Shown: positions 47,372 through 57,021 of the stretch, in pieces
How the letters are laid out: every line of letters begins with the position of its first letter
Numbering within the stretch: position 1 is the first letter of the stretch
From: Marinobacter sp.
GTDB taxonomy: Bacteria; Pseudomonadota; Gammaproteobacteria; Pseudomonadales; Oleiphilaceae
DNA length: 64,000 nt
Direction: 5' to 3'
Assembly (NCBI GenBank): GCA_030149475.1
Contig: JASBRL010000007.1
Coordinates: 1-64,000, forward strand
Made by a program: the position numbers and the translations under genes
Notes under the pieces: model-generated
Databases searched by the model: none
Told to the model about the DNA's origin: nothing
What the model saw: only the letters and a program-made list of their open reading frames with translations

Positions 47372-50122
47372 ATGCCATTGAACGAAGCTGATTTTACTCA
47401 TTCCATCTCTCATTGGCGCCGCCCGGTTACACAGGGGCTACTGTTCGCGATATTGGCGTTTATGAGCTGGACTGTAAGCCCCTACGGCTTCTGGATACCC
47501 TCTCTCTGGCTGAGCTCCGGTTATGCTCTGGGCCTGCTGTTGCGTCAGCCGGCTCCCTCCCTCCTGCTGGTGCTCGCTGGAATGGCCGGTTCGGCTTTGC
47601 TGACCCTGTTCCTTGTTCTCTGGCCTTTGCAGTCGCCGGGGGCGGATCAGATCCTGCTTACGATGGGTTATGCCATCGCAGGGCCACTTGCAGGCGCCTG
47701 GGCCTATCGTAAAACGTCCCGTCAAACCTCACCGCTGACCCGCTACACGGCTTTTTTACGGTTTCTGGGGACGCTGACTCTGGCCTGCTCACTGGCCACT
47801 TTGCCTGTGGCACTCTACACCCTGTCAGAAGCGGGCCGGAGTAATGCACCCACGGACACCCAGCTCCTTCACAGTTGGTTTGGTACGTTTCTTGGCGCCT
47901 TGATCATTACGCCGACCATGATTGCCTGGTCCAGCCAGCCTGGGCTCAGTACACTGTTTCGGCGACCGCTCGAGTGGCTGGCCTGGCTGCTGTCGTTGAC
48001 GGCCGTTGTATTCATGCTCTGGCAAGAGCCTACTCGCTCCCTGTTCGTGCTGCTGCCCCTGATGACCTGGGCTGCCACCCGGTTTTCGCTGTCCGGGTCA
48101 ATGTTCGCGATTGGCCTGGCCGCCTTCAGCGCACTTGGCGCAGCCTCCCTGTCGCTTACCCCGGGCTCGGACCAGGCCTACCTGCTTGCCCAAACCCTGA
48201 TTGCCATGATGGCCGCCGCGTCGTGTTATGTTCGCGTGCTGCTGGAAGACCGCCACCAGATAGAAAGTGGACTGGAACACGTGGTCGAGGACCGCACCCG
48301 GGAACTGCAGCTCACAAACTTCGAGTTGAAGGATGAAATTTTCGTTCGCCAGCAGGCGGAGAAATCCTTTCGCCGCTCCTCCCGGCACTACCGGGCCCTG
48401 TTCGAAACCGCCAGCAACCCGATTATCGTGATTGATGACCGGATTGTGATCCGGCAATGGAACGGGGCAGCGGAATCCCTGTTTGGCTACAGCCGTGATG
48501 AAGCCGTCGGCCGCAACCTCACCGAAGCCTTCATCCCGAAGGAGCAAAAGGATGAGTTTGCCTGGAAAATACTGAAAATCCTCAACAGCGGCATGACCAA
48601 GGAAACCATTGAGGCCGAGATCATCAGCTTTAACGGCACCTCACACGTCATATTATGGAACCTCAACAAACTGCATGAAGATGAGGATGACGGCCGGGCG
48701 CAGTTGATACTGATCGGCCAGGACATTTCCGAGATTCGCCGGACTCAGGACCAGCTTCACTACCTGGCCCACTATGATGTGCTGACCGATACCGCCAATC
48801 GGCGGCTGTTTGAGGACCGTTGCCGACAGGCCATTACCAGTGCCCTGCGTCACGGCCACCACTGCGCGCTGATTGGCCTGGATGTTGATCACTTCAAGCG
48901 TATAAACGACACGCTGGGACATGATGCTGGCGACCGTCTGCTGCAGGAGCTTGCCCGCCGGCTGCGTAACAGTGTGCGTGAAGAGGATACCATCGCACGC
49001 CTGGGAGGTGACGAATTCGCGGTGCTTTTGAGTCAGGTCAACGGCGCCGAGGGCAGTGAAAAGGTAGCCCGTGGACTGCTGGAGGCCATTACCCAACCTG
49101 TCGACGTGCCGGGCGGCGAGTTGGTGATCACCTCCAGCATAGGCATCACTCTGGCACCGGACGACGGCAAGAGCTACGATGAGCTGCTGAAAAATGCAGA
49201 CATGGCCATGTACCGGGCCAAAAAAGCGGGCCGCAACAATATTCAGTTCTTTTCTGCAGACATGAATGACGAAATGACCCGCCTGATGACTCTGGAGCGG
49301 GAGTTACGGGAGGGCATTCAGGCGGGGCAGTTTGATTTGCACTATCAGCCTATCATCAATGTCCGCACCGGTCGTATCAGTGGCCTTGAGGCATTGCTCA
49401 GATGGCGCCACCCTGAACGCGGGATGCTCTGCCCGAAAGATTTCATCGACGTCGCCGAGCAGTCCGGCCAGTTGCAGTTGCTGGGCGAATGGGCCTGTCA
49501 CAATGCCTGCCTGCAGGCTCGGGCCATCCAGACCATCAGCGGCTATCCGGTCACGATCAGCATTAATCTCTCATCCCGACAGTACAACCACCCCCGGCTG
49601 GCAGAACGTCTTGGGGCCATTATCAAGGAAACCAATCTGGACCCGGGTCTGCTGCTGGTCGAAATCGATGAACGCATCCTGTCCGACCGGATGGAAGACA
49701 CCGCAAAAACACTCGACACACTAAAGTCACTTGGCGTAGGTGTGGTGCTTGACCGCTTTGGCAGCGGTCTGTCCTCACTGCGACTGTTACGGGAATTGCC
49801 GTTCGATCAGGTCAAAATCGATCAGGACCTCCTGCGACACGCGCCCCACGAAGACAGTACTGCAGCTATTGTGCATACATTGATCAACCTGGCCCGACAG
49901 CTGTCGCTGACCGTGGCGGCATCGGGTATCGAAACGGCCGACCAGGATTCGTTCCTGAGAAACGCAGGGTGTCATCTGCTGCAGGGGCATCGCTTTAGCG
50001 CGGCCGTCGCGAGCGACGACCTGGGGCTGCTGTTCCAGCGTGCCAGACAGGGTTATTCCCTGCTACCCGCTGACCAGTTCAGCCTGCCGTTGTCAGGCGA
50101 TTCCTCATTTCCGGAATGCTGA
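47372..50122 (+). CDS. Membrane GGDEF-EAL protein with MASE1-like sensor and PAS domain; EAL half degenerate
   Basis: 916 aa. ~20-290: about eight membrane helices of MASE1 type (FWIPSLWLSSGYALGLLL). ~295-330 coiled-coil. ~335-455 PAS (FETASNPIIVIDD). ~460-625 GGDEF with intact RLGGDEFAVLL (545-549) and an RxxD inhibitory site (R536-D539). ~635-885 EAL with EAL at 673-675, N732, E764 and K815 kept, but DDFG reads DRFG (R795) and the AEGVE glutamate is a serine (S851); QGY reads QGH. It is therefore probably a diguanylate cyclase whose EAL domain is inactive or acts as a c-di-GMP-binding regulator. The input signal is unknown. Confidence 0.9.
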   Translation: MPLNEADFTHSISHWRRPVTQGLLFAILAFMSWTVSPYGFWIPSLWLSSGYALGLLLRQPAPSLLLVLAGMAGSALLTLFLVLWPLQSPGADQILLTMGYAIAGPLAGAWAYRKTSRQTSPLTRYTAFLRFLGTLTLACSLATLPVALYTLSEAGRSNAPTDTQLLHSWFGTFLGALIITPTMIAWSSQPGLSTLFRRPLEWLAWLLSLTAVVFMLWQEPTRSLFVLLPLMTWAATRFSLSGSMFAIGLAAFSALGAASLSLTPGSDQAYLLAQTLIAMMAAASCYVRVLLEDRHQIESGLEHVVEDRTRELQLTNFELKDEIFVRQQAEKSFRRSSRHYRALFETASNPIIVIDDRIVIRQWNGAAESLFGYSRDEAVGRNLTEAFIPKEQKDEFAWKILKILNSGMTKETIEAEIISFNGTSHVILWNLNKLHEDEDDGRAQLILIGQDISEIRRTQDQLHYLAHYDVLTDTANRRLFEDRCRQAITSALRHGHHCALIGLDVDHFKRINDTLGHDAGDRLLQELARRLRNSVREEDTIARLGGDEFAVLLSQVNGAEGSEKVARGLLEAITQPVDVPGGELVITSSIGITLAPDDGKSYDELLKNADMAMYRAKKAGRNNIQFFSADMNDEMTRLMTLERELREGIQAGQFDLHYQPIINVRTGRISGLEALLRWRHPERGMLCPKDFIDVAEQSGQLQLLGEWACHNACLQARAIQTISGYPVTISINLSSRQYNHPRLAERLGAIIKETNLDPGLLLVEIDERILSDRMEDTAKTLDTLKSLGVGVVLDRFGSGLSSLRLLRELPFDQVKIDQDLLRHAPHEDSTAAIVHTLINLARQLSLTVAASGIETADQDSFLRNAGCHLLQGHRFSAAVASDDLGLLFQRARQGYSLLPADQFSLPLSGDSSFPEC

Positions 50123-50261
50123 CGAACCTGATTACATCTCTTGGCGATTGTGCCCGTATTGAGCGGCTCGCTGACAAGGCGCAGCGCTCCTACCGACAGA
50201 CCTCCCGGCAAAGGGCCCAAGCCCTCCTGTAACGATGGTTGCTCCCGGAGAAGCACTGTCA

Positions 50262-50585
50262 TCACTGCCTGGACAGCAGTCGGTCAATCACCGTCAATTC
50301 ACGAATCAGCGCATCACCGCTCAGTGCCTGCCCACGGAAATGTTCCTCCGCCATAATCGCAATGCCGGAGCTGGTCGGCAGCGGTCCGTCGGCTTCGATA
50401 ATGTTTTTCATCCGGGGCAGAAACACAAACTGCAGCCATTCGGTGAACAGCAGCGTATCCACGGCAAATGGCTGTGTGCTCTGCAAGGCCTCGTCGGGCG
50501 GCTCGGTACAGGACCAGAGATTCAGGGCCCGCAGTTCAATCTCAATTCGTAACAGACTGTCTGCAACCTGAATCGGCGTCGCCAT
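50262..50585 (-). CDS. YqcC family protein (DUF446)
   Basis: 107 aa. Conserved pattern of YqcC: helical N-terminus (VADSLLRIEIELRALNLW), QPFAVDTLLFTEWLQFVFLPRMKNII, then LPTSSGIAIMAEEHF. No known function. The ATG at 50585 has an AAGGGG ribosome-binding site 8 bp upstream; a GTG two codons earlier is less likely. Lies downstream of the ParA gene on the same strand (41-bp gap). Confidence 0.85.
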   Translation of the reverse strand: MATPIQVADSLLRIEIELRALNLWSCTEPPDEALQSTQPFAVDTLLFTEWLQFVFLPRMKNIIEADGPLPTSSGIAIMAEEHFRGQALSGDALIRELTVIDRLLSRQ

Positions 50586-50626
50586 TACCACACCCCTTTG
50601 TCAGCGTGCTCAGTCTTCCCGGCCAT

Positions 50627-51421
50627 TCAGCTCAGGGGTTCCACGTCAACTGATTCACCATTGAGCAGTCGGGCAAGATCCAGAAACTGCAGCGTCAGGG
50701 CATGTTTCGGGGCCAGGTGAATCAATGGCCGACCAGCCTGATGGGACTCCTTCATTTTGACTGAACCGGACAGCCGGACGGGCAGTACCGGAAGCCCCTC
50801 ATCAAGCAGCTCCTTTACCAACTGCCGGGGCAAAGAGGCGCGCGGCTGAAACTGATTGGCAATAATGCCCTCGACCACCAGACCCGAATTGTGATCCTCC
50901 TGCAACTCACTGATTTCATGAAGAATATTATACAGGGCCTGGCGGGAAAAATCGTCGCAATCAAAGGGAATAAGGCACCGATCGGCCGCGATGAGTGCCG
51001 AGCGGGTGTAAAAGTTCAGCGCGGGCGCTGTGTCGATATAGATTTCATCGAAATTTTCGCCCAGCTTTTTCAGTGCTTCACGGAGCTTATAGATTTTGTG
51101 TTTGGCTTCGAGCTTCCGCTCCAGAAAATCCAGTTCCGGGCTCGACGGCAGTACAAACAGGTTGTCATAGGGCGATGCGTGAACGAACTCGTCCGGACGC
51201 CGGTTGAACACGGTAAACGCAACGGTCTGCTCCAGCATGTCAGCCGCAGTGTCACGCAATTCGCCGGCCGGGGTTCGCAACAGATAGTGGGTTGAATTAC
51301 CCTGAGGATCCAGATCCACGACCAGCGTCCGCTTGCCCTGGGCCGCACTGATTGCGGCCAGATTACAGGTAATACTGGATTTACCGACGCCACCTTTCTG
51401 ATTGAATATGACCCGTCTCAT
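50627..51421 (-). CDS. Orphan ParA/MinD-family ATPase
   Basis: 264 aa. Deviant Walker A KGGVGKSS at the N-terminus (MRRVIFNQKGGVGKSS), Walker A' region TLVVDLDPQGNS, Walker B in EIYIDTAPALNF. This is the short ParA type without an N-terminal DNA-binding domain. No parB-like gene or parS-like repeat is adjacent. Such chromosomal orphans position other cargo (chemoreceptor arrays, pili, cellulose machinery), but the cargo here is unknown. Located between hda and the YqcC gene. Confidence 0.88.
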   Translation of the reverse strand: MRRVIFNQKGGVGKSSITCNLAAISAAQGKRTLVVDLDPQGNSTHYLLRTPAGELRDTAADMLEQTVAFTVFNRRPDEFVHASPYDNLFVLPSSPELDFLERKLEAKHKIYKLREALKKLGENFDEIYIDTAPALNFYTRSALIAADRCLIPFDCDDFSRQALYNILHEISELQEDHNSGLVVEGIIANQFQPRASLPRQLVKELLDEGLPVLPVRLSGSVKMKESHQAGRPLIHLAPKHALTLQFLDLARLLNGESVDVEPLS

Positions 51422-51515
51422 AAGATTAATTTTCCCTGACTCGTGTCTGGTTTATCCACCAATCCGTACCCGCACGCGTCGATTGACACCCCTGCATCAG
51501 GACCGGTGCACGTTG

Positions 51516-52208
51516 CTACCAATTCATCACCGACTTGACGAATGGAACGGTTAAACGTCTCTGCGCCTGCAATGAGTTCTCATCAAGGCGGTCAAGAATA
51601 GCCAGCAAATCGACCAGCCTGCGCGGCGCACGGCGCATAATGAAGGTCGATACCTCACCACTGACCTGGAGACCACGCTGCTCGGCTCGGGCCGCAAAGA
51701 TGCGCAAACGATCGTCGTCCCGGTATACACCCAACTGAATCAGCAGACCGTGGCGCAGGCGGGACGCCAGGTCTTCAAGAACAAACGGGACCGCGGCCGG
51801 TGTTTCTGACAGGGAAATCAGCAACTGATGTCCCAGATCAAGCACTCGATTATAGAGGTGAAAGACCGCCTCCTCCCAGTTCTCCTCGCCGGCAATCTGA
51901 TCGACATCATCCAGGCAGACCAGCGCCGCGTGCTCGAGCCCCTGCAGCGCCTCCGGACCAAACCTCAGCAGTTCCGGCAGACTGACGCATACGGCAGACT
52001 TGTTCTGGCCCTCAACGTCATGGCATGCCGCCTGCAGCAAATGGCTTTTCCCGGTATCCCGGTCGCCGCACAGGACAATCGCGGGCGTATTGCCATCACA
52101 CAGTGCGGCAAGATATCGTGCCGCTTCGGCATTGCGCTGCCCGTGGAAATTATCAAATCGGGCGTCGTCCCTGAGCTTCACTCCAAGCGCCAGTTGTGGT
52201 GTGCTCAT
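51516..52208 (-). CDS. hda: DnaA regulatory inactivator Hda
   Basis: 230 aa, DnaA-like AAA+ domain. The N-terminal MSTPQLALGVKL holds the clamp-binding QLxLxL-type motif; then Walker A GDRDTGKSHLL, Walker B VCLDDVDQI, and sensor/arginine region RLRHGLLIQLG. With the DNA-loaded clamp it stimulates DnaA-ATP hydrolysis. The start at 52208 behind GAGG preserves the clamp motif at the very N-terminus. It follows the phosphatidyltransferase gene by 2 bp. Confidence 0.95.
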   Translation of the reverse strand: MSTPQLALGVKLRDDARFDNFHGQRNAEAARYLAALCDGNTPAIVLCGDRDTGKSHLLQAACHDVEGQNKSAVCVSLPELLRFGPEALQGLEHAALVCLDDVDQIAGEENWEEAVFHLYNRVLDLGHQLLISLSETPAAVPFVLEDLASRLRHGLLIQLGVYRDDDRLRIFAARAEQRGLQVSGEVSTFIMRRAPRRLVDLLAILDRLDENSLQAQRRLTVPFVKSVMNW

Positions 52209-52210
52209 CG

Positions 52211-52762
52211 TTACCTCGACCGCCATGCCCGGCCGGTCCAGACAATCAGATAATGAAGACCGCTTATCAGCGCCGACATGGCAACCAGATCGACACCAAC
52301 GGTCATGATCCAGGGTGGCATTGGTAAACCTGCCTGCAAGATGATAATGGCCAGTACCACCAGAATCTGTATCAGCGTATTAAGTTTGCCTAGCTGGCTT
52401 GGCTGTACCTCAAACTGACCGATCAGGTAGTGAAACGCCAGCGCGCCCAGCACGATCAACAAATCGCGCCCAAGGACCACTGCAAATAACCAGGCCGGAA
52501 GCACCCCGGTCCAGGTCAGCATCATATAGGCAGTGATCAGCAACGCCTTGTCCGCCAGCGGATCGGCAATGGCTCCTAACCGCGACCGCCAGTTGAACTG
52601 ACGTGCCAGCAGTCCGTCAAATCCATCGCTGATCGCCGCAACAAAAAACACCAGCAACGCAGTACGATAGTGGCCCGCCAGCAACGCCAGGGCGAACGGC
52701 ACAATCAGCACCAGACGCGCAAACGTCAATGCATTGGGAATCCAGCGCCAGCGTTGCATCAT
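52211..52762 (-). CDS. CDP-alcohol phosphatidyltransferase family protein
   Basis: 183 aa, about five membrane helices. The family signature is complete: SDGFDGLLARQFNWRSRLGAIADPLADK, that is D-x2-D-G-x2-A-R-x8-G-x3-D-x3-D. It resembles phosphatidylglycerophosphate synthase, but the position before hda and after a DUF2066 gene is that of a second PgsA-like paralogue in pseudomonads, so the exact product is open. Cotranscribed with hda (2-bp gap). Confidence 0.88.
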   Translation of the reverse strand: MMQRWRWIPNALTFARLVLIVPFALALLAGHYRTALLVFFVAAISDGFDGLLARQFNWRSRLGAIADPLADKALLITAYMMLTWTGVLPAWLFAVVLGRDLLIVLGALAFHYLIGQFEVQPSQLGKLNTLIQILVVLAIIILQAGLPMPPWIMTVGVDLVAMSALISGLHYLIVWTGRAWRSR

Positions 52763-52780
52763 CCCGGACCTTTCGCAACG

Positions 52781-54157
52781 TTACTTTGACGAGTCAGCCG
52801 GTGCGATCACCCCGCTGCCCTTCCAGCGATAATGCAGCGTCGGGTACAGTGACCCAAAGGCCTCATCTGCAGGCTGATCATTGCTCGTCAGCGGCCGATA
52901 ACTGACTCCGCTACCCTTGGTCTCAGCCGGCGGCACCGCCTCGGGTTCCGGGGTGCCCGCTACGGACGACCGGGGTAGGCTGTCATCAGCAGGCTTGCCT
53001 GCCGGACTGCCAGAGCCGCGCGCCCCTTTGTTCCCGACCGATTGACGACCCGCCTGCCGCTGCTCGCTGACGCTGCCCCGTTCTGAGCCAGTGACACTCT
53101 GGGTCTGCATCACATCACCCACCCGGACAAACCGGGGCTCAAGCGCCACGTATTGTTCCAACTGCGAGACTTCGCCGGAAATCTCGACCTTCATTGTCAT
53201 CTGGTCACGAGTCACGCGCACCGGATCCGCACTCATCACGGGTGCCATTTTCTCAAGCGCCTGGACAGCGGCCGCGTAATCCGACAACGAGACAATATTA
53301 TCCACCACCAGGTCAACCCGTGCCGCCTCACTGACATCTCCGGCCGCCACGGCATACCGCTGGGCCAGGCGATCCGCCCAGGCACTGACCAGGCGATCTG
53401 CAAGCTGATCCGGGGAGTCCGCTGTTACACTCATATTCGCAGCATCCAGGCCCGCTCCGTCCAGACTCCAACTGGCGGTCCACTGACTGCCCTGTTGGCG
53501 GATTTTAACCAGTGCAAGCAGATCATGATCGTAGGTAGCGGAGGCCTGGCGGATACTGTCCATAAACTGACCCCAGACCTCTGACAGCATCCGCCCGGCA
53601 TTGTCACCAGTGGCCGGCGGGAAGGCCAGGGGCAGTCCGCGACTGGCCGCTGCGCTGGCAAAGGCGTGCTGCCACCCAGCAGCCGGACCCTGCATGGCCG
53701 ATTCGCCGGACTTCAGCAGAATTCGCCCCGAGCGCGACTCCACGGCGACCCAGGCCAGCGTAAGCGGTCGGTTGGTGCCCCAGACCGGCGCGTTTATTGA
53801 CGCCAGGGCACGGTTAACACCCACCGGGCCAAACATCATCTTCAACTGATCACCAGACTGGTCATCGGCAGCCCGCAAAAACTGATAGGATTGCAACAGC
53901 GATTCGGCCTTGTCGAGAATGGCACCAGCGCCCTCCAGGTCCAGCACATCGCTGCGGCCCGACACACGTAGGAGTACCTGTCGTAAACCGGCACTGTAGG
54001 CCTGCTCGCGATCCTCGGGCGATGAACTGGCAACCGGCACCTGGGCCGAGTACAGGCCATCGACGGTCACCGCCGCTGCCGGCAGGCAAAAGCCGCCCAG
54101 TAATGTACCAAGCACCACCAGACGCGCGCATTGTTTCAGTCGATCCGCTATGGACAT
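52781..54157 (-). CDS. DUF2066 domain-containing exported protein
   Basis: 458 aa with a signal peptide (~1-29, VVLGTLLGGFCLPAAAVTV). The conserved DUF2066 part (~30-330) includes YSAQVPVASSSPEDREQAYSAGLRQVLLRVSGR. The C-terminal ~110 residues are Gly/Ser/Pro-rich, low-complexity and probably disordered. Periplasmic, function unknown. It precedes the CDP-alcohol phosphatidyltransferase and hda and is divergent from purMN, a conserved arrangement. Confidence 0.88.
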   Translation of the reverse strand: MSIADRLKQCARLVVLGTLLGGFCLPAAAVTVDGLYSAQVPVASSSPEDREQAYSAGLRQVLLRVSGRSDVLDLEGAGAILDKAESLLQSYQFLRAADDQSGDQLKMMFGPVGVNRALASINAPVWGTNRPLTLAWVAVESRSGRILLKSGESAMQGPAAGWQHAFASAAASRGLPLAFPPATGDNAGRMLSEVWGQFMDSIRQASATYDHDLLALVKIRQQGSQWTASWSLDGAGLDAANMSVTADSPDQLADRLVSAWADRLAQRYAVAAGDVSEAARVDLVVDNIVSLSDYAAAVQALEKMAPVMSADPVRVTRDQMTMKVEISGEVSQLEQYVALEPRFVRVGDVMQTQSVTGSERGSVSEQRQAGRQSVGNKGARGSGSPAGKPADDSLPRSSVAGTPEPEAVPPAETKGSGVSYRPLTSNDQPADEAFGSLYPTLHYRWKGSGVIAPADSSK

Positions 54158-54279
54158 GAGCCACCCTGCTATTCCCGTGAATGGCGCCTAGGATACACCA
54201 ACCCCTTTGCCCTGAGTAGCGAACGCGGGCTTTTGCGCCCGTATCTGGCGGGTCGTTAATGTTGTTGCGGTAATTGCAT

Positions 54280-54308
54280 TTGGACCGCCCCACCGCAGCT
54301 GTTAAAAT
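54280..54308 (+). promoter_or_regulatory. Sigma-70 promoter of purMN
   Basis: TTGGAC (54280-54285), a 17-bp spacer, TAAAAT (54303-54308). Good hexamers and ideal spacing put the start about 34 nt before purM. No clear PurR operator (ACGCAAACGTTTGCGT type) is seen, although an A/T-rich TTGCATTT lies just upstream. Confidence 0.65.
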
Positions 54309-54348
54309 CCTGCGCCTATCCAACCCGGCCAAAACGGTTAATTACACC

Positions 54349-55413
54349 ATGAGCGAAAACAAGCCCTCCCTCACCTACCGCGATGCAGGCGTCGACATCG
54401 ATGCAGGTAACGAACTGGTGAACCGCATCAAGAATACTGCACGTCGTACCCGGCGCCCGGAAGTCATGGGTGGCCTGGGGGGATTTGGTGCGATGGTTTC
54501 CATTCCTGCTGGTTACCAGGAACCGGTGCTGGTCTCGGGCACCGACGGTGTGGGCACCAAATTGCGACTGGCGATGCAGTTGGGCAAGCACGACACCATC
54601 GGCATTGACCTGGTGGCCATGTGTGCGAACGACCTTATAGTAGGTGGTGCCGAGCCTCTGTTTTTCCTGGACTACTATGCCACCGGCAAACTGAACGTCG
54701 ACATTGCCGCCCGCGTTGTCGAGGGGATTGGTCGCGGCTGCGAGTTGTCAGGCTGCGCGCTGGTCGGTGGCGAAACCGCCGAAATGCCGGGCATGTACGA
54801 CGGCGACGACTATGACCTGGCCGGGTTCTGCGTCGGCGTTGCCGAACGTAGCGAGATTATTGACGGCAGCCGGGTTCAGGCCGGCGACACGCTGATTGCC
54901 CTCGGATCATCCGGTCCGCATTCCAACGGTTATTCGCTGATACGGAAAATTCTGGACGTGACCCAGGCCAATCTGGACCAGACTATCGATGGCCGGAGCC
55001 TGGCAGACGTCTTGCTCGAACCCACCAGAATTTACGTCAAGAATATTCTACAACTTATTAAAACAGTTGATGTTCGCGCCATGTCTCATATCACTGGCGG
55101 CGGCCTCCCGGAAAACATTCCACGGGTCCTTCCCGGCGGCAGCTGTGCAGTCATTGATACCGCAAGCTGGGCCCTGCCTTCGGTGTTTGAATGGCTGAAG
55201 CAGGCCGGCGGCGTCGCCGATGCCGAAATGTACCGCACCTTCAACTGTGGAATTGGCATGGTGATCTGCGTGCCGGAAGCGGACCGTGAACTGGCCCTCG
55301 ACACCCTCTCAGCTCTGGGCGAGAAAGCCTGGGCCGTGGGTGTGATCGAGGCGCTTGATGACCGCGATGCAGAACCGGGCATTCGTTATCAGGCCGGGCT
55401 GCTGAGTTCATGA
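54349..55413 (+). CDS. purM: Phosphoribosylformylglycinamidine cyclo-ligase (AIR synthetase)
   Basis: 354 aa, ATP-dependent cyclisation of FGAM to AIR. Seen: the family N-terminus [18 protein letters not shown], the glycine-rich [37 protein letters not shown], and the C-terminal [16 protein letters not shown]. Start at 54349, which leaves a ~35-nt leader after the proposed promoter; a longer frame would begin upstream of the -35. Ends in an ATGA overlap with purN. Confidence 0.97.
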   Translation: MSENKPSLTYRDAGVDIDAGNELVNRIKNTARRTRRPEVMGGLGGFGAMVSIPAGYQEPVLVSGTDGVGTKLRLAMQLGKHDTIGIDLVAMCANDLIVGGAEPLFFLDYYATGKLNVDIAARVVEGIGRGCELSGCALVGGETAEMPGMYDGDDYDLAGFCVGVAERSEIIDGSRVQAGDTLIALGSSGPHSNGYSLIRKILDVTQANLDQTIDGRSLADVLLEPTRIYVKNILQLIKTVDVRAMSHITGGGLPENIPRVLPGGSCAVIDTASWALPSVFEWLKQAGGVADAEMYRTFNCGIGMVICVPEADRELALDTLSALGEKAWAVGVIEALDDRDAEPGIRYQAGLLSS

Positions 55414-56078
55414 GTTCACCGGATATCACCGAACCACGCATTCTGGTACTGGCCTCAGGCAACGGCAGCAATCTGCAGGCGCTGATCGAGGCTACCAACA
55501 GCCGGGATTTCCCCGGGTCGATCATCGCCGTTGGTTGCAACCAGCCCCGGGCCTTCGCCCTGGAGCGGGCGGCCCAGGCTGCGATCGAAACCTTCGTGGT
55601 CGATCACACCGAATTTGACACCCGGCCGGCGTTTGAAGCGGCCCTGAAAGCCCACATTGACCGGCACGCACCGGACCTGATTGTGCTTGCCGGGTTCATG
55701 CGCATTCTGACCGACGATTTCGTCCGTCACTATCATGGCAAGATGCTCAATATCCATCCGTCATTGCTGCCCAGATATACCGGGCTGAATACCCATCAAC
55801 GGGCACTTGATGCGGGCGATGCGATTCATGGCGTGACCGTACATTTCGTGACCGAAAATCTTGATGGCGGCCCGGCTGTTGCACAGGCCGAGGTTCTTAT
55901 TGCAGCGGACGATACGGTAACCACCCTGACTGAAAAAGTGCGGGTCAAAGAGCACTTGCTCTACCCGATTGTGGTCCGCTGGTTTTGCGAGGGGCGCCTA
56001 CATCTCGACGGCGACAGGCCTCTGTTCGACGGGCTACCTCTGGAAACCCCTACCTACCTGCCCGATGACGCCGGATAG
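55410..56078 (+). CDS. purN: Phosphoribosylglycinamide formyltransferase 1
   Basis: 222 aa. Uses 10-formyl-THF to formylate GAR. N-terminal [17 protein letters not shown], catalytic Asn/His/Asp set in [18 protein letters not shown] and [15 protein letters not shown]. It overlaps purM by 4 bp, so the two are translated together. purU, which consumes the same folate, lies elsewhere in this window. Confidence 0.97.
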   Translation: MSSPDITEPRILVLASGNGSNLQALIEATNSRDFPGSIIAVGCNQPRAFALERAAQAAIETFVVDHTEFDTRPAFEAALKAHIDRHAPDLIVLAGFMRILTDDFVRHYHGKMLNIHPSLLPRYTGLNTHQRALDAGDAIHGVTVHFVTENLDGGPAVAQAEVLIAADDTVTTLTEKVRVKEHLLYPIVVRWFCEGRLHLDGDRPLFDGLPLETPTYLPDDAG

Positions 56079-56210
56079 CCCGCTCACAACTCCGTGACAA
56101 CATTGTCATGGAACCGTGGCGAAAGTCTGGTTAGTGTGCAATGTGCAACAGGTTATAACGACCGGGTGAATGCTCTCGCTCGCTACGTGTCCGGTTCAAG
56201 GAAGCTCACC

Positions 56211-56999
56211 ATGACGTATGCCCGCATACAACGCGCCTGCATTGTTCTGACCATAACGGGTCTTTGCAGTGCCGGGGCGCTCGCCGCGCAACCTGCCGAC
56301 AGTCCAGCCTCGCCTGCTGAAGAGTCAATACAGCAAAAAGAAACTGCGATACGGCCAACACCATTAAAACCGACGTCGGCGACATACACGGCCTCGCTGG
56401 ACAAAGGGATAGCCATCAACGGCTCGGCGACACGCACGCTGGAGCCTCAAAAAGACGGAACCTGGGTACTGCGCTCCAAAGTTGATTCCTATATCGTAGA
56501 CATCAGGGAGTCTCTCCATTTCCGCTGGCAGGACGATCAGGTCATACCGATCACCTACCGCTATCGATTAACCGGCTTTCTGATTCGTGATCGCGAAAAT
56601 TCCCTTGACTTTGACTGGGACAAGTCGCGCGTTAGCGGAACGATGCGCGGCAAATCCTTCACGATCGGCCTGTCAGAAGGAAATCTCGATCCACTAGGTT
56701 ACCAGCTACAACTGCGCCAGGATTTAAGTGCCGGCAAAACCAATATGGTTTACCGGGTCTCTGGCAAAGGTCGCTTTGACGAGGCAAAGTTTAGCGTTAT
56801 CGGAAAACAGAAGCTGAAAACCGAACTCGGAACGCTCGAAACGATAAAAGCAACGAAAGTGCGATCACCGGATAGCAAACGTGAAACATTCATGTGGTTC
56901 GCTCCGACCCGGGATTATCTGCTCGTCAAACTGGTACAGGTCGAGCCGGACGGAACCCGGTATGAACTCAATATCCAGACGGCTGACCTGTCACCCTGA
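56211..56999 (+). CDS. DUF3108 domain-containing exported protein
   Basis: 262 aa. Signal peptide at ~1-26 (ACIVLTITGLCSAGALAA), then a beta-rich domain with SATYTASLDKGIAINGSATRTLE and RETFMWFAPTRDYLLVKLVQVEPDGTRYELNI, typical of DUF3108. The ATG at 56211 has an AAGGAAG site 7 bp upstream; a longer frame would hide the signal peptide. Probably read with purMN or from its own promoter. Function unknown. Confidence 0.88.
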   Translation: MTYARIQRACIVLTITGLCSAGALAAQPADSPASPAEESIQQKETAIRPTPLKPTSATYTASLDKGIAINGSATRTLEPQKDGTWVLRSKVDSYIVDIRESLHFRWQDDQVIPITYRYRLTGFLIRDRENSLDFDWDKSRVSGTMRGKSFTIGLSEGNLDPLGYQLQLRQDLSAGKTNMVYRVSGKGRFDEAKFSVIGKQKLKTELGTLETIKATKVRSPDSKRETFMWFAPTRDYLLVKLVQVEPDGTRYELNIQTADLSP

Positions 57000-57021
57000 T
57001 CGTGTTGAAACCAGGGCCGGG

